Shown: one piece after another, positions 33,402-42,165 of the stretch
Position numbering within the stretch: the stretch's first letter is position 1
How the letters are laid out: each line of letters opens with the position of its first letter
Translations under genes and position numbers: made by a program
The notes under the pieces: model-generated
What the model was told of the DNA's origin: nothing
Databases searched by the model: none
The model's input: only the letters and a program-made list of their open reading frames with translations
Assembly: GCA_910587805.1 (NCBI GenBank)
Contig: CAJUNM010000013.1
Span: 1 to 54,665 of the forward strand
DNA: 54,665 nt
Direction: 5' to 3'
Origin: an uncultured Christensenellaceae bacterium
GTDB lineage: Bacteria > Bacillota > Clostridia > Christensenellales > Pumilibacteraceae

Positions 33402-35048
33402 TTATTCGAGCGAAACTATAAAATAATATAACGGTTGACCGCCGAAGTGCACGTCTACGTCGCACGAACGGTATTTTTTGGCGATATCGGCTGCTATCGC
33501 GTTCGCCTCGTCTTCTTTTACGTCGTTACCGAAGTACAGAGAAATGCAACTCGTATCGTCGTCCATCATCTTGTCGATGAGTTCCTCGGTTACCGCGCCG
33601 ACATTGTCGCCCTTCGCGACGATGTCCTTGGAGTCGATACCGATAATATCGCCTTCGTTAAGCTCCATACTTCCGACGGACGTTTTGCGAACGGCATAGG
33701 TGACCGATCCGGATCTGATGCCGCCGATAGCGTCGGTCATGTTTTTGATGTTGCCGTCGACATTGTCCTCGGGATTGAAAGCGAGCACCGCGGACAACCC
33801 CTCGGGAATATTCGACGTGGGAATAACGTGTATTTTGCGCTTGCTCAACGCTTTCGCTTGATTTGCCGCAAGCACTATGTTTTTGTTATTGGGGAACACG
33901 AACACGTTTTTGGCGGCGACCTGATCGCAAGCCTTTGCAATATCTTCCGCCGACGGATTCATGGTTTGACCGCCTTCGATTATGCGATCTACGAGCAAAT
34001 CTCTGAAAATGGCGGTTATGCCGTCGCCGGCGCAAACCGACACAAGCCCGAACGGCTTGAGTTCCTCGACCTGCTGCTTCTTAAGCTCGCGGTTCTGCTG
34101 AAGCATGTTTTCGATCTTGAGATGATCGAGTTCGCCGAGTTCGAGCGCGTAAGTGAGCACCTGACCGGGCGCGTTTGAATGAACGTGAACCTTGACCATG
34201 CTCAAGTCGCCTATAACGAGCACGCAATCGCCTATGTTCATGAGCTTTTCTCTGAACATGTCTATATCCGCTTCGGTAGTCTTTTTGTAAATATTTACGA
34301 TAAAGAATTCCGTGCAGTATGCGTATTCGATCTCGGCGAGGTTGTTATAGTTAAAATGCGCTTGCTCGCCGTACGGGTTATCCGCAGATTGGGTTTGCTT
34401 GTAGCTGTCGTCGAACTCGAGGTTGGCTTCCTCTTGACCCAAAAGCACGTTTTGGAAACCTTGAAGAATGATGAGCAATCCTCTGCCGCCCGCATCCACA
34501 ACGCCCGCCTCTTTGAGCACGGGGAGCATCTCGGGAGTTTGGCGGAGCATCGCTTCGCCGCCTTCTATAACGGCAGCCATAAAGTCTTTAAGCTCGACGT
34601 TCTTTTTCGCCGCTTTCTCCGCGGAATCGGATATGGCGCGAATGACCGTAAGTATAGTACCCTCTTTGGGTTTTGTGACCGCCTTATACGCGACCTCGGT
34701 GCCTGCCGCAAAAGCCTTTGCAAAAGTCTTTGCGGAAATATCGGCGCTCTTTGCGAGGACGCTCGTCATACCTTTGAGGATCTGACTGAGAATAACGCCG
34801 CTGTTGCCGCGCGCGCCGCGGAGTGCGCCTTTTGCGACCGCATCGCAAAGCTCGGGCATATTATTGGTCGAACAATTGCTCACCTCGCGCGAGGCGGAGA
34901 GCATCGTCATAGACATATTTGTGCCGGTATCGCCGTCGGGAACCGGAAAAACATTTAATTCGTTTACGTGCGCCTTGTTGGTATCGAGCAGCTTTGCGCC
35001 GTTCAATATCATCTTGCGAAAGATAGCGCCGCCGATAGATTTTTGCAT
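33402..35048 (-). CDS. fakA: Fatty acid kinase subunit FakA (DAK2/DegV-like fusion)
   Basis: 548 residues. An N-terminal DhaL-type ATP-binding domain (1-200) with NVFPVPDGDTGTNMSMTM and RGARGNSGVILSQILKG, then a middle and C-terminal EDD region (VFVFPNNKNIVLAANQAKAL). FakA phosphorylates fatty acids presented by FakB (DegV proteins), feeding exogenous acids into phospholipids. No FakB is in the window. It follows the asp23-family gene (YloU), the yloU-yloV order of Bacillus. GGAGG precedes the ATG. Confidence 0.94.
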   Translation of the reverse strand: MQKSIGGAIFRKMILNGAKLLDTNKAHVNELNVFPVPDGDTGTNMSMTMLSASREVSNCSTNNMPELCDAVAKGALRGARGNSGVILSQILKGMTSVLAKSADISAKTFAKAFAAGTEVAYKAVTKPKEGTILTVIRAISDSAEKAAKKNVELKDFMAAVIEGGEAMLRQTPEMLPVLKEAGVVDAGGRGLLIILQGFQNVLLGQEEANLEFDDSYKQTQSADNPYGEQAHFNYNNLAEIEYAYCTEFFIVNIYKKTTEADIDMFREKLMNIGDCVLVIGDLSMVKVHVHSNAPGQVLTYALELGELDHLKIENMLQQNRELKKQQVEELKPFGLVSVCAGDGITAIFRDLLVDRIIEGGQTMNPSAEDIAKACDQVAAKNVFVFPNNKNIVLAANQAKALSKRKIHVIPTSNIPEGLSAVLAFNPEDNVDGNIKNMTDAIGGIRSGSVTYAVRKTSVGSMELNEGDIIGIDSKDIVAKGDNVGAVTEELIDKMMDDDTSCISLYFGNDVKEDEANAIAADIAKKYRSCDVDVHFGGQPLYYFIVSLE

Positions 35049-35070
35049 TATATCCTCCGATAATTATGGG

Positions 35071-35421
35071 TCAAACCTTAATACCCACTACATGAACATT
35101 GATTGTATCGACAACCATGCCCGAGAAATATTCGACGCGGTATTTGACCGCTTTTTTCAGAGATTGGGCAACGGCGTCGATAGACAGACCGTATTTGATA
35201 ATTACGTAAAGATCCATAAATATTCTGCCGCCGTCGGTAAACACGTTTACCCCGCGCGACAGACGTTTGCGCTTGAACAAGTCGGACAAATTATCCGAGA
35301 AAGTTTTGGAGACGAGATCCACAATGCCGTAGCAATCGAGCGCCGTATCGGCTGCGACCTGAGCGATCGAATCCTCGGTTACCGTTATTCTGCCGTAGGC
35401 GTTGGAAGTGTGGACGCTCAT
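35071..35421 (-). CDS. Asp23/Gls24 family protein (YloU-like)
   Basis: 116 residues, the YloU size. The N-terminal GRITVTEDSIAQVAADTALD and DVNVHVV-like C-terminus (VDTINVHVVGIKV) are typical of Asp23/Gls24. Cell-envelope-associated proteins of unclear function. First gene of the asp23-fakA-recG-comEC operon, divergent from rpmB, as in Bacillus subtilis. Confidence 0.92.
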   Translation of the reverse strand: MSVHTSNAYGRITVTEDSIAQVAADTALDCYGIVDLVSKTFSDNLSDLFKRKRLSRGVNVFTDGGRIFMDLYVIIKYGLSIDAVAQSLKKAVKYRVEYFSGMVVDTINVHVVGIKV

Positions 35422-35459
35422 TGTTATCTCCGAAGGTAATTATATGTACCTACACCTAT

Positions 35460-35488
35460 ATTTTACCCCATTCAAAATATTTTTGCAA
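35460..35488 (-). promoter_or_regulatory. Promoter of asp23-fakA-recG-comEC
   Basis: On minus: TTGCAA (35483-35488), 17 bases, TAAAAT (complement of 35460-35465), about 38 bases before the ATG. Confidence 0.75.
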
Positions 35489-35539
35489 GGGTTTTAACTT
35501 AAATTTTTCAAATTTACATTAAAATATGGTCAAAATCGG

Positions 35540-35568
35540 TTGCTAAAAGGGGCAAAAAGTGGTATATT
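35540..35568 (+). promoter_or_regulatory. Promoter of rpmB
   Basis: TTGCTA (35540-35545), 17 bases, TATATT (35563-35568); AGGAGG at 35592-35597 then precedes the ATG at 35605. Confidence 0.8.
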
Positions 35569-35604
35569 GATATAGAAATTCACCGACACTTTAGGAGGTA
35601 GCTC

Positions 35605-35796
35605 ATGAGTAGAGTATGTTCGATATGCGGCAAAGGCAGGGTTTCGGGCAATAACGTTAGCCATTCGCACAAGAAAACCAAGCGCAGCTTTAACGCAAAT
35701 GTTCATAAGGTAACGACGGAAGTCGACGGCAAAATATCTCACGAATATGTTTGCACGCGTTGCTTGCGTACGGCTAAAAAGAACGAAGCGGACTAA
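35605..35796 (+). CDS. rpmB: 50S ribosomal protein L28, zinc-binding form
   Basis: 63 residues. CSICGKGRVSGNNVSHSHKK is the L28 start, and the second pair CTRCLR near the C-terminus gives the four-cysteine zinc form. Monocistronic, strong AGGAGG, terminator directly after. Confidence 0.98.
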   Translation: MSRVCSICGKGRVSGNNVSHSHKKTKRSFNANVHKVTTEVDGKISHEYVCTRCLRTAKKNEAD

Positions 35797-35820
35797 ACCT
35801 TCCGTAAAAATCGCAAAACA

Positions 35821-35849
35821 AAATCCGAGATTTTCGTCTCGGATTTTTT
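35821..35849 (+). terminator. Terminator of rpmB
   Basis: AAATCCGAGA (35821-35830) pairs with TCTCGGATTT (35837-35846), followed by more T. The A run on the left may also stop the opposite rpe-spoVM transcript. Confidence 0.9.
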
Positions 35850-35867
35850 ATTTCGTTATCTCGTTTT

Positions 35868-35945
35868 TTACTTTGGGTTTCGCTTGAACAGTCTTATTAT
35901 TTTACCCAAAAACTTCGGGAGCTTTATACAGATTATTTTCGCCAT
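35868..35945 (-). CDS. spoVM: Stage V sporulation protein M
   Basis: 25 residues: starts MAKIICIKLPKFLGKIIRLF and ends KRNPK. The IKLPKFLG core equals that of Bacillus subtilis SpoVM (26 residues), the amphipathic helix that recognises the convex forespore membrane and recruits the coat ATPase SpoIVA. GGAGGT stands five bases before the ATG. It follows rpe by 43 bases and faces rpmB, the same neighbourhood (rpe, spoVM, rpmB, yloU) as in Bacillus. Too short for most gene callers. Confidence 0.95.
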   Translation of the reverse strand: MAKIICIKLPKFLGKIIRLFKRNPK

Positions 35946-35962
35946 GCCGCACCTCCATTTAT

Positions 35963-35991
35963 AGTTTATGTGCGCGGCGCAAACAGTGTTA
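35963..35991 (-). promoter_or_regulatory. Possible sigma-E promoter of spoVM
   Basis: On minus: TAACACT (complement of 35985-35991), 14 bases, CATAAACT (complement of 35963-35970). It resembles the sigma-E consensus (KMATATT, CATACAMT) with two mismatches at -35. Known biology: spoVM is transcribed by sigma-E in Bacillus subtilis. Confidence 0.5.
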
Positions 35992-36642
35992 CTTTTTTAA
36001 TGCCGTTATCGCTTCCCGCCTGTCGCTCGCGCCGAAAACCGAACTTCCCGCGACAAGCACGTCCGCACCCGATCGCGCTATGCTCGCCGCGTTTACGGCG
36101 TTTACTCCGCCGTCCACTTCGATCACAGCCGTCGGCGCAAGTTCGTCGCGCATTTTCTTGACTCTTTCGATGCGCTCGAGCGAGCCTTCGATAAAACTTT
36201 GCCCGCCGAATCCCGGAAAAACGCTCATAACGAGTATCAGGTCGAGTTCGCCTACATACGGTATTAACACATCGGGATCGGTATCGGGATTTATCGCAAG
36301 CCCGCATTTTTTGCCCTTACCTTTTATAAGCTCGAGTGCGCCCGAAATGTCTTTTTCCGCCTCGAAGTGGAACGATACGAGATCCGCACCGCTGTCGCAA
36401 AAACGCTCGACATACCGCTTAGGCTCGGTTATCATCAAGTGCGCGTCGAAAAACAACGGAGACAACGGTCTGATGTCTTTGATCATCTTAAACCCGAACG
36501 TGATATTCGGCACAAACACGCCGTCCATAACGTCGATGTGGATCCAATCCGCGCCTAAATCTTTCATTTGCTTAACTTCTCCGCCCATGTCGGCAAAATT
36601 GCCGCTCAATATCGACGGGGCTATCAAAACGTTGCTTTTCAT
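35989..36642 (-). CDS. rpe: Ribulose-phosphate 3-epimerase
   Basis: 217 residues. TIM-barrel epimerase of the pentose phosphate pathway. IAPSILSGNFADM at the N-terminus, WIHIDVMDGVFVPNITFG with metal ligands, DAHLMI, VMSVFPGFGGQSF and EVDGGVNA with the catalytic Asp. The predicted -10 box ends nine bases before the ATG, and no Shine-Dalgarno exists, so the message is probably leaderless. Confidence 0.96.
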   Translation of the reverse strand: MKSNVLIAPSILSGNFADMGGEVKQMKDLGADWIHIDVMDGVFVPNITFGFKMIKDIRPLSPLFFDAHLMITEPKRYVERFCDSGADLVSFHFEAEKDISGALELIKGKGKKCGLAINPDTDPDVLIPYVGELDLILVMSVFPGFGGQSFIEGSLERIERVKKMRDELAPTAVIEVDGGVNAVNAASIARSGADVLVAGSSVFGASDRREAITALKK

Positions 36643-36651
36643 AACGTTTTA

Positions 36652-36680
36652 ATTATAGCAAATACGACTCGGTCGGTCAA
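36652..36680 (-). promoter_or_regulatory. Sigma-A promoter of rpe, flush with the start codon
   Basis: On minus: TTGACC (complement of 36675-36680), 17 bases, TATAAT (complement of 36652-36657), then nine bases to the ATG at 36642. Transcription should begin within about three bases of the start codon. Confidence 0.82.
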
Positions 36681-36688
36681 GCGCTATT

Positions 36689-37855
36689 TTACCAATTCTC
36701 GAAAAATTCCTCGAGTATCTGCGTATAACCTTTCTTTTCGCAACCGTCGAGAGCTATCGCGTCTACACTGCCGCGCTCCTCGCCGTTTACTTCGATAATA
36801 ATTTTGCCGACGACGTCGCCAGCCGAGATCGGCGCTTTGAGTCCGTCGATGACGGGCTTAAGCTCGATCTCGCATTTATCGCCCGACTTGACAAACAGCG
36901 AGAAATCGTCCGCCGCGCCGACTGAAATACAATCGGTCTTTCCGCCCGTCACGTCGTAATTGCCCATTACGTCGCCGCATTTGACTGCGCGAACCGTTTT
37001 ATAATTTGAAAATCCGTAATTAAGCATCTCGGAGACCTCTTTATTGCGAGTTTTGGAGTTTTCCGCTCCGATAGTGACGCAAACAAGCCGAGTATCGCCG
37101 CGCTTTGCGGTTACCGTAATGCAAGAGCGCGCAGCATCGGTATAGCCGGTTTTGCCGCCGTCGCAACCGTCGTAAAATTTGATAAGCTTGTTAGTGTTGG
37201 TAAGTCCCGTAACACGTCCGTCCGGATGCTCGAAATCGTACATCCATACGCCCGCATATTCAAAGAACTTTTCGTGCTTTATGAGCTTTTTGAACATCAC
37301 CGCAACGTCTTTGGCGCAGCAATACTGTCCGTCTTTGGGAAGTCCCGTGCAATTGACGAACGAAGTATCGGTCATTCCCCATTCCGCCGCGCGGTTGTTC
37401 ATTTCCGCAACGAACGCATCGACGCTGCCATAGAGATATTCGGCAACCGCAACGCACGAATCGTTCGCGGACGCTACCACAATGCTCTTCAACAGCTCGT
37501 CAAGTCTGTAATCCGCATTTGCGTCCAAAAACGCCTGAGATCCGCCCATCGACGCGGCGTTTTCCGACGCCGTCACCATGGTATCGAGCGGTATTTCGCG
37601 CTTTTCGATTTCGTCGAAACAAAGCCCGAGCGTCATGATCTTGACCATGCTCGCTATGGGCAAATGATCGGACACGTTTTTTTCAAATATGACCGCGCCC
37701 GTATCGCAATCCATCAAAAGCGCGGCGCGCGAAGTTGCCGCAAGCTTCAGTTCTGCGGTCTCGGCATTGGCGCTCGGGATCGCGGACACAAACGGCAAGA
37801 ACGCCGCGAGCGCTACCGCAAGCGCAGTTACGCCTTTCTTGAGTCTTTTTTTCAT
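36689..37855 (-). CDS. D-alanyl-D-alanine carboxypeptidase with PBP5 C-terminal domain
   Basis: 388 residues. Signal peptide (1-31). The transpeptidase motifs are SMVK with Ser69 and Lys72, SAN at 129-131, and KTG in DGGKTGYTD. The C-terminal 100 residues form the PBP5 beta domain, with a final amphipathic VDAIALDGCEKKGYTQILEE. It trims peptidoglycan at the outer face and is the second such enzyme in the window. Its position near sporulation genes suggests a DacB/DacF role, unproven. Confidence 0.94.
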   Translation of the reverse strand: MKKRLKKGVTALAVALAAFLPFVSAIPSANAETAELKLAATSRAALLMDCDTGAVIFEKNVSDHLPIASMVKIMTLGLCFDEIEKREIPLDTMVTASENAASMGGSQAFLDANADYRLDELLKSIVVASANDSCVAVAEYLYGSVDAFVAEMNNRAAEWGMTDTSFVNCTGLPKDGQYCCAKDVAVMFKKLIKHEKFFEYAGVWMYDFEHPDGRVTGLTNTNKLIKFYDGCDGGKTGYTDAARSCITVTAKRGDTRLVCVTIGAENSKTRNKEVSEMLNYGFSNYKTVRAVKCGDVMGNYDVTGGKTDCISVGAADDFSLFVKSGDKCEIELKPVIDGLKAPISAGDVVGKIIIEVNGEERGSVDAIALDGCEKKGYTQILEEFFENW

Positions 37856-37918
37856 TTTTCTTCAGTACCTCGTTAGATAATATAAGTATATTTTGTCAAT
37901 AGTACACGTTTTTATTCA

Positions 37919-38536
37919 TTACACTATCCCTATCAACGCAGACCCGAAAAACACCGCCGTTATCGCTTTTAACGCCGAGCTTACCAATATAGTGATAAAG
38001 CACGGCAGCAACGAAAAATAATAATCTTTTACTTCGCGCTTCGACGGCTTGCATCTGTTGTTCATCGCCGCAAATTCAAAGCATTTTTTGGATATTACGC
38101 ACATGACCACTATCTGCACGATACACATCGGCACATACAGCACGAACAGCATCGGCAACGACGCCGCCGAGTAAACGCTTATGATCACGGTAACGCGAAG
38201 TCCGAGCGCGTACGACAAGTACAAGCACGGAGCGAACGACAGCAACGGCAAGAACCGCCAAAAAAACATGGACGCGGCGAAAAGCGCATACAACAAATTA
38301 AAGATAAAGTCTTTGAAAAAAAACATGAACGCGTTGGTATCGCCGCGTAAAAACGAAAAAACGACCGCGCCGTTGCGCATGATGTAATCGTTTTTGTCCT
38401 CTATCCCAACCCCTACGGTTATACCGATTATCAAAAAAACCACGCATGACAGCACATACAGCAATATCACCACGCGGTTTCTTTTTGCGTCGCACGAAAT
38501 ACCGTGTAAAAAATCGGTTACAGCAAAGCTTCTCAT
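37919..38536 (-). CDS. SpoIIM-like sporulation membrane protein
   Basis: 205 residues, about five transmembrane helices (25-45, 75-100, 105-125, 130-165, 180-200). A central stretch FKDFIFNLLYALFAASMFFW...YALGLRVTV resembles the SpoIIM family, part of the SpoIID-M-P engulfment complex. Sequence similarity judged by eye is moderate, but spoIVB next door and a sigma-E-like promoter support it. Six bases separate that -10 box from the ATG. Confidence 0.62.
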   Translation of the reverse strand: MRSFAVTDFLHGISCDAKRNRVVILLYVLSCVVFLIIGITVGVGIEDKNDYIMRNGAVVFSFLRGDTNAFMFFFKDFIFNLLYALFAASMFFWRFLPLLSFAPCLYLSYALGLRVTVIISVYSAASLPMLFVLYVPMCIVQIVVMCVISKKCFEFAAMNNRCKPSKREVKDYYFSLLPCFITILVSSALKAITAVFFGSALIGIV

Positions 38537-38542
38537 AAAACT

Positions 38543-38571
38543 ACTTTATGTTTGACACTTCGCGGTTATTC
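38543..38571 (-). promoter_or_regulatory. Possible sigma-E promoter of the SpoIIM-like gene
   Basis: On minus: GAATAAC (complement of 38565-38571), 14 bases, CATAAAGT (complement of 38543-38550), then six bases to the ATG. The -10 fits sigma-E well; the -35 has two mismatches. Confidence 0.5.
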
Positions 38572-38595
38572 CCCTAAATTCAGCATAATCGCGGC

Positions 38596-39591
38596 TTAAG
38601 CCGCGTTCAGGCTATCCGCATACAAACCGTAGCCTTTTGTAAAATCGTTCATAAAAACATGCGTGACCGCGCCGACGATCTTGCCGTTTTGAATTATGGG
38701 CGATCCGCTCATACCGCGCACTATCCCGCCCGTCTTTTTGAGCAATCGCTTATCGGTAACGCGAATGACCATGCTCTTTTCATGCCGTCCGCTTTTACCC
38801 GACGCTTTTATGATTTCCACATCGTAATATTCGGGATTATCCTCGACGGTCGTGCGTATCTGCGCTTTGCCCTGTTTTACTTCGTCGCGCGAAGCGATCG
38901 GCAAAAGCTCGCCGTAATCGCTGCCGTCGTAAGTGCCGGCAATACCGAAATTATTGTTGCAAGTAATATTACCCGACAAAGAATCGGACATCAACGTAGC
39001 GAGTATCGCGCCCGCCTCGTTTTTATTCCCGCGTTTTATGCCGACAATCTTGCAATCGTGCAAGTTGCCGCCCGAAAAAGGTATATGAGTGTTCGTGTCG
39101 GAATCGAATATTTCGTGACCGAGCGCGGCAAACTTGCCGTTTTCGTCAACATACGTCATAGAGCCTATGCCGTATACTTTATCCTTGACCCTAACGCCGA
39201 GCCTGCGTTTACCGCTGTACAACTCCGCGATAGGCGTTACGTCCAAAGTCATTTCCGTGCCGCCGCGTATTATATCGAGCCGTACAGTACCGCCGAGGTC
39301 TCCGCCGAGATCGTCGGCGTTGCTCACATCATTGCCGTCTATCTTTTTGATAATATCGCCCTTTTGCAATCCGTCTGCGAATACCGTTCCGTATTCCGTC
39401 TCGACGCCCGTAACGTCTTCTACCAACAATCCGCCCACGTCTATCGATATCCCTATAGGAAAGCCGCCGACGTACGCATACGACGGAATTTCGGCGTCGG
39501 CGTTCGCGCTTGCGAACAACTGCGGCGCGAAAGACGCCGCAAGCAATAATAATATTGCCGTTAAACATATACACGACCGTAATTTTTTCAT
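38596..39591 (-). CDS. spoIVB: SpoIVB serine peptidase
   Basis: 331 residues from ATG 39591 (an in-frame ATG at 39630 is possible; neither has a Shine-Dalgarno). Signal anchor (3-25), PDZ domain (about 75-130: GLQKGDIIKKIDGNDVSNAD) and family S55 peptidase with catalytic His in FAALGHEIFD and Ser in RGMSGSPIIQNGK. In spore formers it is secreted from the forespore and signals sigma-K activation. It follows recN, the usual clostridial order; spo0A, often next, is absent here. Confidence 0.95.
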   Translation of the reverse strand: MKKLRSCICLTAILLLLAASFAPQLFASANADAEIPSYAYVGGFPIGISIDVGGLLVEDVTGVETEYGTVFADGLQKGDIIKKIDGNDVSNADDLGGDLGGTVRLDIIRGGTEMTLDVTPIAELYSGKRRLGVRVKDKVYGIGSMTYVDENGKFAALGHEIFDSDTNTHIPFSGGNLHDCKIVGIKRGNKNEAGAILATLMSDSLSGNITCNNNFGIAGTYDGSDYGELLPIASRDEVKQGKAQIRTTVEDNPEYYDVEIIKASGKSGRHEKSMVIRVTDKRLLKKTGGIVRGMSGSPIIQNGKIVGAVTHVFMNDFTKGYGLYADSLNAA

Positions 39592-39638
39592 ACAAAAAAT
39601 AGTTTTTGCACCGTGTCGAATTATATACATACCACACG

Positions 39639-39664
39639 AAAAAAGCGACGGATTTTGCCGTCGC
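39639..39664 (-). terminator. Terminator after recN
   Basis: On minus GCGACGG-CAAAAT-CCGTCGC is followed by six T, between recN and spoIVB. SpoIVB therefore needs its own promoter, which I could not place with confidence. Confidence 0.88.
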
Positions 39665-39671
39665 TCGGTCG

Positions 39672-41357
39672 TTAAGCATTTGAAAGTTTATACTTGTCCG
39701 CCCAATCTTTCATTTCTTCGGCGTTTTTCTCCGCAGTGCCCGATACGCCGAGACCGCCCGAAAGCCGCGCAACCTCTCCGATCTGCCCTTTGCGGTCGAG
39801 CAAAGTCACGTGCGTATGCGTAGCGCCGCCATCGTCCGATTTTACTATGTAAAAATGCGTATCAGCCATTGCGGCGATCTGCGGCAAGTGCGTCACGCAC
39901 AGCACCTGTCTGCCGCGCGACAGCGAGCATAGTTTTTTAGCTACGCCCAGCCCGACTGCGCCGCTGATGCCCGTATCTATCTCGTCGAATATCATCGTGC
40001 CTATACCGCCGAGATCGCCCGTTATCAGCTTTATAGCGAGCATGAACCGCGACATCTCGCCGCCCGATATTATCTTTGCGAGCTGCAACATCGGCTGACC
40101 TTTATTGGGGCTTAAATAAAATTCGTAAACGTCGTAGCCGTTCGCTGTAACGGCTTGCAATTCTTTGCCCGTCTCGGGTTCGGTAAACCGTACCTCGAAT
40201 CTCGAATTAGCCATACCGAGATCGGCAAGCTCGGTCACTATGCGCGCCGCAAGCTCGCCCGCACCCGCTTTGCGCAGTTCGGACAGTTTTTTACAGCTCG
40301 CTATAAGCTCGCTTTCGAGCGTTGATTTTCGTTTTGACAGTTTGTCGTATTCATCCGCGCCGTTGAGCAATCGCGGAAGTTCGAGCTTTGCTCTTTTCAA
40401 AAACTCGTTCATCGAATCGAACGGACCGTACTTATTTTTGAGCGTGCGGAGTTTATCCAACCGCGCAAGAACTTCGTCAAGCTCGCGTTCGCTCGAATCG
40501 AATTTTTCAAGCTCGTCTTTTACGCACTCGTTGATGTCGTCGAGTTCGATAGCTACGGAATTGAGCCGCGAATAAAGTTCCGCCAACCCGTCCGAATACG
40601 ACGATACCGACGCGAGTTTATGCGACGCGTCGGAAATGCCCGACACAGCCCCCACTTCGCCGTCGAGACTGTTTATGCACTCGGCAAGCCCGTTTTTGAT
40701 CCGTTCCGACGCCATGAGTAAATGTCGCCGATCGAGCAGAGATTCTTCCTCGCCCTTCTTTACTTTGGCTTGCTCTATCTCGTCGATCTGATACTGTAAA
40801 ATGTCTATGCGCTGCGCGCGCTCGCGCTCGTCGCCGAGCGAGTTCATTTCGACGCAAACTCGCTTGTATTCGTCGAATAACGCTTTATGGCGCCCGAGCG
40901 GCGCATCGTCCTTTTTGAACACGAAATAATCGAGTATCTTGCGTTGCTCGTTTATTTTGAGCAACGACTGATATTCGTTTTGCCCGTAAATATCGACATA
41001 ACTCTGCATCAGCTCGCGCAACATCGAAACGGTGATCTGCTTGCCGTTTACTCTGATCTCGTTCCTGCCGTCTTTGAAAAACTTGCGTGTAACGATCATA
41101 AGCTCGTCGCTCTCTATCCCTAACGCCTCGAGCGGCGCGACGTTTTCGCACGAAAACACGCCTTCGACAAATCCCTTATCCGCACCGTACTTAAGCATGG
41201 TTTTGTCGTAACGCGCGCCGATAAGCAACATGAGCGAATCGACTATGATCGATTTACCCGCGCCCGTCTCGCCCGAAAAAACGTTAAGCTCGCCCGAAAA
41301 CTCTATTTCGAGATCGTCTATCAACGCGAGATTGTTTATAGTTATCCTTTGCAGCAT
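39672..41357 (-). CDS. recN: DNA repair protein RecN
   Basis: 561 residues from ATG 41357 (TGATG with the nadK stop, GGAGG ahead). SMC-like ATPase of double-strand break repair: Walker A GETGAGKS, coiled coils about 150-350, signature ISGGEMSRFMLAIK and Walker B MIFDEIDTGISG. Last gene before the terminator of the asp23-to-recN operon. Confidence 0.96.
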   Translation of the reverse strand: MLQRITINNLALIDDLEIEFSGELNVFSGETGAGKSIIVDSLMLLIGARYDKTMLKYGADKGFVEGVFSCENVAPLEALGIESDELMIVTRKFFKDGRNEIRVNGKQITVSMLRELMQSYVDIYGQNEYQSLLKINEQRKILDYFVFKKDDAPLGRHKALFDEYKRVCVEMNSLGDERERAQRIDILQYQIDEIEQAKVKKGEEESLLDRRHLLMASERIKNGLAECINSLDGEVGAVSGISDASHKLASVSSYSDGLAELYSRLNSVAIELDDINECVKDELEKFDSSERELDEVLARLDKLRTLKNKYGPFDSMNEFLKRAKLELPRLLNGADEYDKLSKRKSTLESELIASCKKLSELRKAGAGELAARIVTELADLGMANSRFEVRFTEPETGKELQAVTANGYDVYEFYLSPNKGQPMLQLAKIISGGEMSRFMLAIKLITGDLGGIGTMIFDEIDTGISGAVGLGVAKKLCSLSRGRQVLCVTHLPQIAAMADTHFYIVKSDDGGATHTHVTLLDRKGQIGEVARLSGGLGVSGTAEKNAEEMKDWADKYKLSNA

Positions 41358-42145
41358 CAGCCCTCCGCAGACCAAGAATTGAGTTTATCGAGCAATCTCG
41401 AATAAAAGCTCTTGCTGTTGAAGCGCACGAACAGCGCGCTGTTGAACCATCCCGTCACTTTAACTTCGTCGCCGTTCGACAAAGCGCAAACGCCCTGCCC
41501 GTCCACGTAGAGTTCGGCGGGAGCTTTTCCCACGCACTTGAGCGTTATGTTTTCCGACGAGCCGACTACGACGGGGCGCGTGCGCAACGTGTGCGGGTTT
41601 ATCGGAGTAAGCGCGATCACGGGCGTGCTCGGGCTTATGACAGAACCGCCGGCGGAAAGCGAGTATGCCGTCGAACCCGTAGGCGTCGCCGCGATATATC
41701 CGTCGCAACGGAACTTATCGACAAGCTCGTTATTGATACGCACTTCCATTGCGGTAAGACTTCCGCCTGTTCGCGTGACCACGGCATCGTTCAACGCATA
41801 GTAATGTTTATCGCGTATACCGACGTCGATAAGCGCGCGGCGTTCCAATATATAATCGTTTTCGAGAATGTTTTTGATCGCCTTGTCCGTTTCTGAAATT
41901 TCTATCTCCGTCAAAAACCCGACTGTGCCTTTGTTTATGCCGAGGATAGGCGCGCCGATGAGCGCGCACTGTCTCGCAACGTGCAGAATCGTTCCGTCGC
42001 CGCCTATTGTGACCACAAAATCGTAACGTTTGCCGTCTGCGAATTTTTCCGCAATCGCGCCGTTGGACTCGATACTTTGAACGACAAGCTCGTAAAGTTT
42101 TCCGTCCTTGTCCTTATTGGGATTGGCATAAACTCCGAATTTCAT
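41357..42145 (-). CDS. nadK: NAD kinase
   Basis: 262 residues from ATG 42145; a GTG 15 bases upstream is the alternative. Makes NADP from NAD. GGDGTILHVAR is the catalytic/ATP block, NDAVVTR follows, and DGYIAATPTGSTAYSLSAGG is the family signature. Sits directly between dxs and recN; the argR gene usual between nadK and recN is missing. Confidence 0.95.
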   Translation of the reverse strand: MKFGVYANPNKDKDGKLYELVVQSIESNGAIAEKFADGKRYDFVVTIGGDGTILHVARQCALIGAPILGINKGTVGFLTEIEISETDKAIKNILENDYILERRALIDVGIRDKHYYALNDAVVTRTGGSLTAMEVRINNELVDKFRCDGYIAATPTGSTAYSLSAGGSVISPSTPVIALTPINPHTLRTRPVVVGSSENITLKCVGKAPAELYVDGQGVCALSNGDEVKVTGWFNSALFVRFNSKSFYSRLLDKLNSWSAEG

Positions 42146-42165
42146 AAAATCATTATACACCCTAT

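Noticed and set aside
39592..39638. Sigma-G promoter for spoIIIA-type or spoIVB expression directly upstream of spoIVB
   Set aside because: GTATG and CAAAAACTA occur but with poor fit and spacing; not strong enough to call.
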